Positions 36,397 to 44,590 of a DNA stretch of 64,000 nucleotides are shown piece by piece (the first letter of the stretch is position 1; the number at the start of each line of letters is the position of its first letter). The notes under the pieces were generated by a model, which saw nothing but the letters and a program-made list of their open reading frames with translations, was not told where the DNA came from and ran no database searches. The stretch spans positions 1 to 64,000 of the forward strand of contig CANLNK010000006.1 in NCBI GenBank assembly GCA_947492575.1, given 5' to 3'. The translations under genes and the position numbers were made by a program. The DNA comes from an uncultured Thalassotalea sp. Its GTDB lineage: Bacteria; Pseudomonadota; Gammaproteobacteria; Enterobacterales; Alteromonadaceae.

Positions 36397-37473
36397 CTAC
36401 TCGCCTAGCTTTAATATGACCTTTCCGTCGCTTTTATTTGCGGCATAATGATCAAGCGCTTGGTAAAAGTCATCAAAACCGACGGTTTTATAAATATCCG
36501 TTTGGAATGCACCTTGAGCAAATAGCTTCTGCACTTTCTGGCTGAGTCGATACACCTGCCATGGAGTTGCCTTACCGATAAAGGTCGCGAGCCAAAACCC
36601 CTCAATACGAATGTCCCTAAAAATGACGTCTGCCACACTAAACAAGCCGCCAAGTGGATCGTGTGTTTCGGTTAATCGCCCATAAACAATCGCAGTTGAA
36701 TGATTAGGCATAACCCGTAAAACGCGAGGCGTATCTTCACTGGCAACCGCATCTAGCAATACCGTCGCCTTGAACGACTTACAAACAGCTTTGAGTTCTG
36801 CAGAGAAGTCTTCACTTTCAGTAAGTAGTACTTTATCTGCGCCCAAATCCTGAAGCACTTTGACATTTGATTGGCTGCGCACTGTCGCTATGGTTTTAAT
36901 ACCTTCCATTTTGGCATAACGAATTACTCCCTTACCCACTTGACTGGCGGCTGCGTTGATCACCACAGCTTTGGCACCTAAATGTTTCGCTCGTTCCACT
37001 AAACAAACCGAAGTACACGGATTAACAATGATTGTCGCCGCTTGCTCGTCGGGAATTTCATTTCGAAGCGGTAGACAAAAATTCGCTTTGGTAACCGCGT
37101 AGTTTGCCCACACACCGTCAATCCCTGGCTGAGCGGAAACAGCTACGCGTTTGCCCACCAAGTATTTACCGTAAAGGCCGGCATTAGCCTCAACGACGAC
37201 TCCACAGCCTTCAAAACCAACATAGGCGTCTTGCTGCGGTGGCAACCCATATTTCCCCAATAGATACACCAGATCCGAAGGATTAACCGGCGCGGCGAGC
37301 ATCTTAACTAACACTTGCCCTTTTTTTAGGGGTGGCAGCGGCTTTTCGACTAATTCAATTCGTGCTGACGAAGGCGCGTCGAGATCATCCAATAGTTTTA
37401 AGGCAAAGCCTTTGTTATGAGACGCTGTTGTAATGTTCGGTTTAATTTCTTGAGGCATGGTTTCTTGAGACAT
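36397..37473 (-). CDS. Medium-chain dehydrogenase/reductase, zinc-free (ETR-like)
   Basis: A 358-residue MDR-family oxidoreductase. The GroES-like N-terminal half has KMLAAPVNPSDLVYLLGKYG and GFEGCGVVVEA, typical of 2-enoyl thioester reductase-like members. The Rossmann half has a NAAASQVGKGVIRYAK nucleotide loop. The catalytic zinc Cys/His set of alcohol dehydrogenases is absent. NADPH use and the substrate are inferred only. It is divergent from mgsA across about 200 bp. Confidence 0.85.
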   Translation of the reverse strand: MSQETMPQEIKPNITTASHNKGFALKLLDDLDAPSSARIELVEKPLPPLKKGQVLVKMLAAPVNPSDLVYLLGKYGLPPQQDAYVGFEGCGVVVEANAGLYGKYLVGKRVAVSAQPGIDGVWANYAVTKANFCLPLRNEIPDEQAATIIVNPCTSVCLVERAKHLGAKAVVINAAASQVGKGVIRYAKMEGIKTIATVRSQSNVKVLQDLGADKVLLTESEDFSAELKAVCKSFKATVLLDAVASEDTPRVLRVMPNHSTAIVYGRLTETHDPLGGLFSVADVIFRDIRIEGFWLATFIGKATPWQVYRLSQKVQKLFAQGAFQTDIYKTVGFDDFYQALDHYAANKSDGKVILKLGE

Positions 37474-37670
37474 AGTTTTTTAGGCAATCTTTGTTGAGAC
37501 ATTGTTGTATTGGCGCTTTGTGCTTTTGTTATTGTTTTTCTATTGGTTTGCTTTTTTCATTTGTTAAGCAGCTTATCAGCTTAGTGATTGGGTATGAACT
37601 ATTTCACCATCAATTACAGCGCATTTTCCGCTCGAAAACGGTTATATTGAGTGTAACGGAGGAGAATAAG

Positions 37671-38126
37671 ATGCAGTTTAAAACAATAAAAGCAAACAAA
37701 ACCAAATCAATTGCCTTGGTCGCCCATGACAATATGAAAGCAAACCTTATCCAGTGGTGCCTGCACTACAAGCCAACCCTAGAAAATCATAACCTCTATG
37801 CTACGGGTACCACAGGCAAGTTAATTCAAACGCAAACAGAACTACCCGTAAGTGCTTTGATTAGCGGTCCATTGGGAGGCGACCAACAAATTGGTGCACT
37901 CATCACGGAACAAAAAATTGATGTACTGATATTTTTCTGGGATCCGTTAGAAGCGCAACCTCACGACCCTGACGTAAAAGCACTGCTAAGATTAGCTGCC
38001 GTATGGAACATTCCCGTAGCCTGTAACCAAGCCAGTGCCGACTTGCTAATTACTTCGAGTTTATTTGGGGAAGCCTTTGAACGCTCAATTCCTGACTACG
38101 ATAGTTATATTGCCGCTAGGACATAG
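37671..38126 (+). CDS. mgsA: Methylglyoxal synthase
   Basis: A 151-residue enzyme converting dihydroxyacetone phosphate to methylglyoxal and phosphate, a bypass that relieves phosphosugar stress. The motifs [46 protein letters not shown] and NQASAD all match E. coli MgsA (152 aa), including its catalytic aspartates. ATG 37671 has GGAGGAG 5 nt upstream. The frame opens 60 codons earlier, but that stretch is not family-like. Confidence 0.97.
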   Translation: MQFKTIKANKTKSIALVAHDNMKANLIQWCLHYKPTLENHNLYATGTTGKLIQTQTELPVSALISGPLGGDQQIGALITEQKIDVLIFFWDPLEAQPHDPDVKALLRLAAVWNIPVACNQASADLLITSSLFGEAFERSIPDYDSYIAART

Positions 38127-38177
38127 GCAATTTATAAGCGTTTGTTTTTGCTATTTTCTTTGAACCTTTGTAGATGT

Positions 38178-38492
38178 AATACCAATTTAATTAAATATTT
38201 TGACCATTCAGCGAGAATTAAAAGGCTTAAAGGCCAGACGCTGATTGCAGGTAATGGTTATTATCGACAACTGCGTCCTGCGCTGTCCTAATTCACCGCA
38301 TCCGTGAGGTTCCCTTATCAAAATTAGCAACGCAGCATGTAAGCCTTTAAAACTCGCCCTTGGGAACTCGTCAGGAAAGCGATAACTTCACAAACTTCTT
38401 TATTGGAGAATACTACAACGACATCACTTTGCTTTGTTCTAACTTCCCTGACGTAGTTCTGAATAGATTAAATATTCAATGTAATTGGTATA
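38178..38492. mobile_element. MITE-like repeat with ATACCAATT terminal inverted repeats
   Basis: The element is about 315 bp, bounded by ATACCAATT and AATTGGTAT, with roughly 30 bp of imperfect inverted terminal sequence. Inside lie inverted blocks such as AAGGCTTAAAG and CTTTAAAACTC-type segments and GAGGTTCCC/GGGAACTC. It has no ORF. Elements with these ends are frequent in Alteromonadales genomes (from memory, not checked). Confidence 0.72.
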
Positions 38493-38558
38493 TAGCAAGC
38501 TAAAAGCAATTTTAGGCCGTATAAACCTTGCTAACCAATTACTTATGGAGCGATGCTG

Positions 38559-38717
38559 ATGAACGGCGAAACCATTGTTACCGAAATTAATGCCGTTAAT
38601 CACAAAATTCGAACCATTAATCCCATTGGACTTTCGAGTAAAAAGACATCTGTCATACTCGAATTATCACATAATAGATATGTATTTCAGCTACTCCCTG
38701 GACTCATATTGATGTGA
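38559..38717 (+). CDS. Possible 52-residue small protein
   Basis: The ORF begins ATG AAC GGC GAA with GGAG 8 nt upstream and ends at TGA 38715-38717. A strong terminator follows 60 bp later. The product (MNGETIVTEINAV...) is mixed polar and hydrophobic with no signal or membrane helix. No homology is recognised. The ribosome site and dedicated terminator support expression as a small gene or small RNA, but coding is unproven. Confidence 0.45.
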   Translation: MNGETIVTEINAVNHKIRTINPIGLSSKKTSVILELSHNRYVFQLLPGLILM

Positions 38718-38777
38718 TATTGAGGCATGTAGTATGTGTTTTCGATCTGTCAATTTAAAACACAATGATGACTTACG

Positions 38778-38804
38778 GGGGAGCGATTGCTCCCCTATTT
38801 TTTT
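38778..38804 (+). terminator. Intrinsic terminator downstream of the 52-residue ORF
   Basis: GGGGAGC and GCTCCCC form a perfect 7-bp stem around GATT, followed by TA and a seven-T run. No larger plus-strand gene ends here, so it must serve the small transcript at 38.5-38.8 kb. Confidence 0.9.
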
Positions 38805-38923
38805 GTCCTTACTTTTTAACCGTATTGTTTAGCTTGGTTTTTGGCTTGATTTCTTGGTTTTCTAACTATGATTTTTTCACTAGTGACTAGTAAACGGCTT
38901 AGGAAATACGTCCTTTAATTGGA

Positions 38924-39748
38924 CTAATTCTCTCCTAATAACTCTTCTAACTTGGCTTTGTTGCGCCTTGATAAAGTCAGCTCTTCACCTGTTTTCAATA
39001 CCACAGTGTAGTCGCCATTTTCGTTAGGCCTTAGCTCACTTACCCCTGAGCGTCTAACAATTGAAGAGCGATGAATACGGACAAAGACACTCGGGTCAAG
39101 CTGCTGTTCTAAGCTAGTTAGCGTTTCTCGGTGCAAAACAGCACCTTGATCATATAGGTGCAGCTCTGCGTAGTTACCCGCGCCTGAAATGTAGTTGACT
39201 TGGTCGACGTCAATTAGACGAATACGACCGGGATCTTTGACCACCAAACGAGATCGATAAGTCGTTTTGTGTTCATTTGCTAAATGATGAATCAGTTCTG
39301 TCACTTGCTGATAATCTGTTGATACTTTATCGTTAAGCTGCTTTCGAGCCTTAGCAAGCGCGGCATAAAATTTATCGTCGTCAAACGGTTTCAATAAATA
39401 ACCAATCGCGTTGAGCTCAAAAGCCGTAATGGCATATTGATCATATGCAGTTGCAAAGATAATAACGACATCGTCAGGCAGCATTGACGCCAATTCAATC
39501 CCCGTTTTACCGGGCATTTGAATGTCTAAGAAAATTAAGTCGGGTTTGTGCTTTTGATAGACTTCCAGCACTTGATAGCCGTCTTGCGCTTCATATATTT
39601 CACCTATATCACTCTGTGAACGAAGTAAGTGTTTAACAGATTCTCTCGCTAATGTTTCATCATCGGCTACCAGTACAGAATACGATGAGCCACTTATGGC
39701 GCTATGAGACACGCCATGAAAAGAGCTTGGAGTCGATTCATTATGCAT
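38924..39748 (-). CDS. LytTR-family response regulator
   Basis: A 274-residue response regulator. The receiver domain (about 24-140) has the phosphoacceptor Asp75 in FLDIQMPG and acidic DD near residue 30. The LytTR DNA-binding domain (about 168-272) holds VNYISGAGNYAELHL and FVRIHRSSIV. ATG 39748 has AGGA 8 nt upstream and overlaps the end of the kinase gene by 8 bp, so translation is probably coupled. The N-terminus before the receiver is longer than usual (about 23 residues). Confidence 0.93.
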   Translation of the reverse strand: MHNESTPSSFHGVSHSAISGSSYSVLVADDETLARESVKHLLRSQSDIGEIYEAQDGYQVLEVYQKHKPDLIFLDIQMPGKTGIELASMLPDDVVIIFATAYDQYAITAFELNAIGYLLKPFDDDKFYAALAKARKQLNDKVSTDYQQVTELIHHLANEHKTTYRSRLVVKDPGRIRLIDVDQVNYISGAGNYAELHLYDQGAVLHRETLTSLEQQLDPSVFVRIHRSSIVRRSGVSELRPNENGDYTVVLKTGEELTLSRRNKAKLEELLGEN

Positions 39749-40883
39749 TAATACGTCCTGTTTCTTGAGTCGGCATAGTTTCTTGTATAGGCATAGTTTC
39801 TTGTATAGGCATAGAAAGGAAAGTTTCGAAATAGCCATTGCTAAGCGGGGTCAAGGTTAGTTCGAACTGATCTTGATAAAGCATTTCTAACCGTTTTCTA
39901 CAATTAGACAATCCAATACCAAACCCCTGATGTTCGTCTTTTTCAGGTATCTTATTTACGAGTTTCACCTGCAGATACTCGGCGTCCGACTGTATGTTAA
40001 GTTTAACCTCGTTTTTATCACTTGCCAGTTGCGCTCCATGCTGTACAGCGTTTTCCACTAGCGGCTGCAACAGCATAAAGGGAATATCGATGGAAAGGCA
40101 GTCAGGGTCAATCACAATTTCTGTCGTGAGTTTGTGCTCAAATCGCATGTGTTGAATGGTCAAATAACTTTGAATAAACCGAACTTCCTGTTCAAGTGAA
40201 ATCATTTGGCTACGTTGATTTTCAAGTACTGTGCGCAGCATTGCGCTTAGTTCGCTTAACGCCTTTATCGCGGTATTTTTATTATCGAGTCTAATTAAGC
40301 TGGCAATTGTGTTTAACGTGTTAAATAAAAAATGTGGGTTAAGTTGCGATTTAAGTGACATTAACTCAACTTGCAACAGCTGTTGGCTCAATTCTTTATT
40401 GCGCTTCGCATGCAATCTCGAACGTTGATAATAGGTAAACGAGTAGCCAGAGAAAAGCACTGCTAAATACACCAATAAATCCATGTGTAACGGGCTTAAC
40501 ATCAGACGTGCGAAGGCGCTGGATAAAATATCAAACGTCACTTTGCCATGCTCTAATAGCGCAACTTCAACTAAGGTTAAACACCAATAGCTTGCCAATA
40601 CCACTATCATGATGCCGACGGTTTTTAGTAAAAAGCTAGGAATTTTCTTTGCGTCAAAGGTAAGTAGCTGAGTGGTTGCAATAACAATTGGTGCCACAAT
40701 AATCCAATTGCCCCACCATGGCAGGTACTCAAACCACAGTGCAAACCAGTTAGCTGGTCTCTCAAAATGTAAGTTCATTCGATAGCTGTTGGTTGCAGCC
40801 ATCGAGTTTAAAATTAACCAAAACAGGCAATTAGCTATCCAAAAGCTGCGTGGTGGTAATGAATTGACAAAGGTTTTAAGCAT
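39741..40883 (-). CDS. LytS/YehU-type sensor histidine kinase
   Basis: A 380-residue membrane kinase. Four hydrophobic segments (about 15-150) precede a His_kinase domain with SLKSQLNPHFLFNTLNTIAS (His184 predicted as phosphoacceptor) and an ATPase domain with ENAVQHG and GFGIGLSN. ATG 40883 has AGGG 8 nt upstream and begins MLKTFVNSLPP. The C-terminus carries three copies of M-P-[IT]-Q-E-T, encoded by an 18-bp tandem repeat just before the overlap with the regulator gene. The signal is unknown. Confidence 0.92.
   Translation of the reverse strand: MLKTFVNSLPPRSFWIANCLFWLILNSMAATNSYRMNLHFERPANWFALWFEYLPWWGNWIIVAPIVIATTQLLTFDAKKIPSFLLKTVGIMIVVLASYWCLTLVEVALLEHGKVTFDILSSAFARLMLSPLHMDLLVYLAVLFSGYSFTYYQRSRLHAKRNKELSQQLLQVELMSLKSQLNPHFLFNTLNTIASLIRLDNKNTAIKALSELSAMLRTVLENQRSQMISLEQEVRFIQSYLTIQHMRFEHKLTTEIVIDPDCLSIDIPFMLLQPLVENAVQHGAQLASDKNEVKLNIQSDAEYLQVKLVNKIPEKDEHQGFGIGLSNCRKRLEMLYQDQFELTLTPLSNGYFETFLSMPIQETMPIQETMPTQETGRINA
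39761..39814 (-). repeat. Three 18-bp in-frame repeats at the kinase C-terminus
   Basis: On the plus strand TTTCTTGTATAGGCATAG is present twice exactly and once with four differences. It encodes three MP[IT]QET units at the end of the kinase, about 13 bp before the start codon of the response regulator. Confidence 0.9.
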
Positions 40884-41228
40884 AACAACTACCCTACAAT
40901 ACGAGCTGGCAAGTAGTAAAACACTCTGTCCAGAATTGCAAATATTTCTATATTGCCCAGTTTTTGTGAAAATTATCAAGATTTAAAACACACTATAAAT
41001 CATGTAGTTAATTTTACATTCTTTTACAAATTGAACACAGTTCTAGATTGTTCTCTCCGTTTAACCATAACTTGGTGCCAATCACCCCTCAATTTCCGCC
41101 TTTGGCGTATTTCCTAATGTTACAACCCATTTAGCACGCTAACTTGAAGCTGGTGTTAAACCTGCCTCATTGTTGTGCAGTCGTGATAGCAGGGAACCAA
41201 AAATGATTATAAAAGCAGGGAGAATCTC
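40884..41228. other. Divergent intergenic region of kinase and TonB receptor genes
   Basis: This is 345 bp with no ORF. It contains a direct repeat TTTTACA at 41013 and 41022, and A+T-rich stretches suited to divergent promoters. No Fur-like site or clear promoter can be assigned. Confidence 0.4.
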
Positions 41229-44201
41229 ATGTTTACCAACACTAAACTGGCTAAGTCAGTTCGGTTAGCTTTGCTCTTTGGCGCAGCAACAACCGCAACA
41301 CTAAGCCCTCAACTCGTGTTCGCTCAAGACGCTGAACCAGCAGCTGAAGAAGAAGTAGAACGCATCGCAGTAACAGGTAGTCGTATTCGTCGACCAGGTG
41401 CTGTTTCAGCAAGTCCTATCATGTCGGTAGGCGCTCAAGAAATCGAAATGTTGCAAACTCCGCAAATCGAAGAAGTACTGCGTAACTTACCAGCAACCAT
41501 TCCAGGTGATGGTGGTAGTGTTAACAACGGTACTGCCGGTGCGGCAACAGTTAACTTACGTGCTTTAGGCACACAACGAACGCTCGTATTAATGAACGGC
41601 CGTCGTATGATCCCATACAACTTCAACGGTATTGTCGATACAGCTTCAGTCCCAGTATCATTAATTGAAAGCGTCGATGTGGTCACCGGCGGTGCTTCTG
41701 CCGTATACGGCTCTGATGCGATTGCTGGTGCTGTTAACTTTGTGATGAAGAACAACTTCGAAGGGGTTGAACTTCTTTACAACCACTCAGAAACGGAAGA
41801 AGGTGACGGTGAAACTGACAGCATTTCACTGACTCTCGGTTCGTCGCTTGATGAAGGTCGCGGTAACGTTGCCCTAGCGATGAATTGGACAGATCGTAAG
41901 CCGGTAATGCTGGGCGACCGTGCATTGGGTCAATTAGGTATCGCAACGGCTTCAGGTGGTGGTTATCAGTCTTTCCTAGACGGTCAAGGTCCTGTACCTC
42001 CGCTTGACAACTGTGGCGGTCCAGATGTAACTACCTTTGAAAGTGGTGGTGGCTCTACAACATCTATCCCTACACGCTTCGCGATTGTCGGTGCAGGTGT
42101 AAGTGGTCAGTTCCGTGAAGACAGAACATTAGGTGACGATTGTAGCCGTTTTAACTTCAACCCTTATAACTTCTACCAAACGCCACAAGAGCGTTGGGGT
42201 GCTACAGCAATTGCGCACTATGATATTAACGATGACCACACGGTTTATACGTCAGCGCAGTTCAACAACACACAAGTTAAACAACAAATTGCGCCATCAG
42301 GTACATTCGGTTCAACGTTCAATATTCCACTTGCTAACCCATTCATTGGCGATCAAGCCCTCGACTGGATCTTAACCAATGCTAACCAAGCACGTGAAGA
42401 TGGTTTATTAAACGGTGGTGTTGAAAACTGGCAAGACCGAAATGGTAACGGCATTGTCGACGAAGAAGATTACATGCTTGTTCAACTTCGTCGTCGTACG
42501 TTAGAGCTAGGTCCTCGCTCAACTAACTACGAATCAACATTATTCCAGTTAGTTGCGGGTATGGAAGGTGTGCTATACGAAGATTGGGAATACAACATTT
42601 CTTATCAGTATGGTGAATCAAATCGTACCAACATCAGTGCAGGTTACACCAACGTAAGTAACATTCAAAAGGCACTAGATTCTGTTGATGGTGTCACTTG
42701 TGTTGGTGGTGACGCAACGTGTGTTCCTATCGATTTATTCGGTGGTTTCGGCACGATAACACCAGAAATGGCGGCTTACTCGGGTGCAACAGCACTGATC
42801 AAGCAGGAATACTCACAAGAAGTTATCAACGCAACAGTCAATGGTGAAGTACCATTTATTGAATTACCAACGGCTGGTGTTCCAATGTCAATCAGCTTTG
42901 GTTATGAACATCGTAAAGAAGTGGGTGAAACCATTCCTGATGAGTGTTTGAAAGAAGCGCCGACTAGTTGTTTAGGTGGTGCAGGTGGTAATACCTTGCC
43001 GATTAAAGGCGGATTTAAAGTATCAGAGTTCTTCTTAGAAGGTGTTTTACCTATCTTTGAAGGTCAGCCTTTTGCTGAAACACTTGATATGGAATTCGCA
43101 TACCGTTCTGCTGACTATGACTCTGTTGGCCAAAACGATACTTGGAAACTAGGTTTCAGCTGGCGTCCAAGTGACAGCCTACTTGTCCGTGTAATGCAAC
43201 AAGAAGCAACACGTGCGCCAAACGTTGGTGAGATCGCTTCTCCTGCTGTTACTGGTTTAGACAACGCTTTAATTGACCCTTGTTCAGTGGCTAATGCTGG
43301 CAATATTGATGCGACATTACGTCAACTATGTATTTCAACAGGCATGACAGACGCACAAGTTGGTAAAGTACAGGATGTTATCTCTGGTCAGGTTAATGCC
43401 TTTACAGGTACTAACCCTGATCAGTTGCCAGAAGCGGAAGAAGCTGAAACATTTACCGCTGGTTTTGTGTATACCAATGATGAATTACTGAACTTAGAAT
43501 TCACATTAGACTACTACGATATTGAAGTAGACAACACCATTGGCACTTTCACTGCACAACAAACTATCAATGCATGTTATCAATTCGGCATTGCCTCTGA
43601 GTGTGAAAAAATTCAGCGTATTGGCGGTGACTTAACAATTGCTGGTTCGGGTATAGAGACTTACACCACGAACCTAAGCTACCGTACAGCAGAAGGTGTT
43701 GAGTTAGGTTTGTACTTCGATGTTGGCTTAGAAGACATGGGTGAGTTGAAGTTTGCAACCAATGTGAACCACTATCTTACTAACGAACGTCAATCGTCTG
43801 ACGTGTTGCCAATTATTGATTGTTTAGGCAAGTACGGTAACAACTGTTCACCAACGCCGAAAACAACATGGAACCAACGTGTAACTTGGAACCTTGATGA
43901 CCTAACTGTTTCATTATTGTGGCGTCATACAAGTGCTATCGATATGGAAGAAGAGCAAGCAGCGGGATCATTTGAAGCGTTTAGATCAATTGATTCATAC
44001 GACTACTTCGACCTATTCGCAAGCTACAACTTAGGTGAGCATACTAAGCTAACCTTCGGTATTGACAACATTACGGAAGAAGATCCACCGGTAGTGGGTG
44101 GCGAGGCAGGTTCTACCACGTTTAACTCTGGTAACACCTTCCCAAGTACCTACAGCCCATTAGGTCGAATTTTCCGCGCTGGCGTTAAATTTACCTTCTA
44201 A
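41229..44201 (+). CDS. Large TonB-dependent receptor
   Basis: A 990-residue outer-membrane receptor with a signal peptide (cleavage after VFAQ, about 33) and a TonB-box-like segment VERIAVTGSRIRR. The plug domain has NLRALGTQRTLVLMNGRRM and SVDVVTGGASAVYGSDAIAGAVNF. A beta-barrel ends in a C-terminal aromatic strand (RAGVKFTF). It resembles the SusC-like or nutrient receptors of Alteromonadales that import oligosaccharides or peptides, rather than siderophore receptors. No Fur box was seen ahead of it. It is divergent from the LytTR system. Confidence 0.92.
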   Translation: MFTNTKLAKSVRLALLFGAATTATLSPQLVFAQDAEPAAEEEVERIAVTGSRIRRPGAVSASPIMSVGAQEIEMLQTPQIEEVLRNLPATIPGDGGSVNNGTAGAATVNLRALGTQRTLVLMNGRRMIPYNFNGIVDTASVPVSLIESVDVVTGGASAVYGSDAIAGAVNFVMKNNFEGVELLYNHSETEEGDGETDSISLTLGSSLDEGRGNVALAMNWTDRKPVMLGDRALGQLGIATASGGGYQSFLDGQGPVPPLDNCGGPDVTTFESGGGSTTSIPTRFAIVGAGVSGQFREDRTLGDDCSRFNFNPYNFYQTPQERWGATAIAHYDINDDHTVYTSAQFNNTQVKQQIAPSGTFGSTFNIPLANPFIGDQALDWILTNANQAREDGLLNGGVENWQDRNGNGIVDEEDYMLVQLRRRTLELGPRSTNYESTLFQLVAGMEGVLYEDWEYNISYQYGESNRTNISAGYTNVSNIQKALDSVDGVTCVGGDATCVPIDLFGGFGTITPEMAAYSGATALIKQEYSQEVINATVNGEVPFIELPTAGVPMSISFGYEHRKEVGETIPDECLKEAPTSCLGGAGGNTLPIKGGFKVSEFFLEGVLPIFEGQPFAETLDMEFAYRSADYDSVGQNDTWKLGFSWRPSDSLLVRVMQQEATRAPNVGEIASPAVTGLDNALIDPCSVANAGNIDATLRQLCISTGMTDAQVGKVQDVISGQVNAFTGTNPDQLPEAEEAETFTAGFVYTNDELLNLEFTLDYYDIEVDNTIGTFTAQQTINACYQFGIASECEKIQRIGGDLTIAGSGIETYTTNLSYRTAEGVELGLYFDVGLEDMGELKFATNVNHYLTNERQSSDVLPIIDCLGKYGNNCSPTPKTTWNQRVTWNLDDLTVSLLWRHTSAIDMEEEQAAGSFEAFRSIDSYDYFDLFASYNLGEHTKLTFGIDNITEEDPPVVGGEAGSTTFNSGNTFPSTYSPLGRIFRAGVKFTF

Positions 44202-44253
44202 GTTGGTACTTAGCATGTCGCAGTTTAGTTAATTGTGACTAAAACAAGGAAGT

Positions 44254-44286
44254 AAAAAGCGAAGCCAATGGCTTCGCTTTTTTTAT
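44254..44286 (+). terminator. Intrinsic terminator of the 990-residue receptor gene
   Basis: AAAAAGCGAAGCC and GGCTTCGCTTTTT form a 13-bp stem around AAT, followed by more T. It lies about 50 bp after the stop. Confidence 0.93.
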
Positions 44287-44350
44287 TAGCGTTTAATACT
44301 TTACGGGTGAATTTTAGGGTGACATTAACTGCTCTATAAAAAACCGTTCA

Positions 44351-44590
44351 CTAAGTTTTACCAAGGGAAAAACGATAAGGTAATAAGGTCACAATTGTAC
44401 CTAACAGGCTAAGTAACCCGATAAACACAAATATGCCTCGCATAACACCGTAGTCCAAACAAAACAGTACTATTGAGCCAGCAAATAGAAAGATAGCGGG
44501 CAGCCAACTCGTCAGCTTTGATGAAAGCGCATTGTTTTCTTCTAGAAAATAAATCGCGACTATCGAAAGTAATATAGCTAAGATCGTCAT
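44351..44590 (-). CDS. Small three-helix membrane protein of the PepSY operon
   Basis: A 79-residue product, almost entirely hydrophobic, with three membrane segments. Its ATG overlaps the TAA of the upstream PepSY-TM gene (TAATG), so translation is coupled. It occupies the place that small DUF3325-type proteins take beside ferric-siderophore reductase-like genes, but family membership is not certain from sequence. Confidence 0.68.
   Translation of the reverse strand: MTILAILLSIVAIYFLEENNALSSKLTSWLPAIFLFAGSIVLFCLDYGVMRGIFVFIGLLSLLGTIVTLLPYRFSLGKT

Noticed and set aside
37491-37670. N-terminal extension of MgsA by 60 residues
   Set aside because: The stretch is unlike the family and the ATG at 37671 has an excellent ribosome-binding site.
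41013-41030. Direct repeat TTTTACA as LytTR operator ahead of the large TonB receptor
   Set aside because: Spacing is about 9 bp, shorter than usual for LytTR sites, and A+T-rich DNA gives such repeats by chance.
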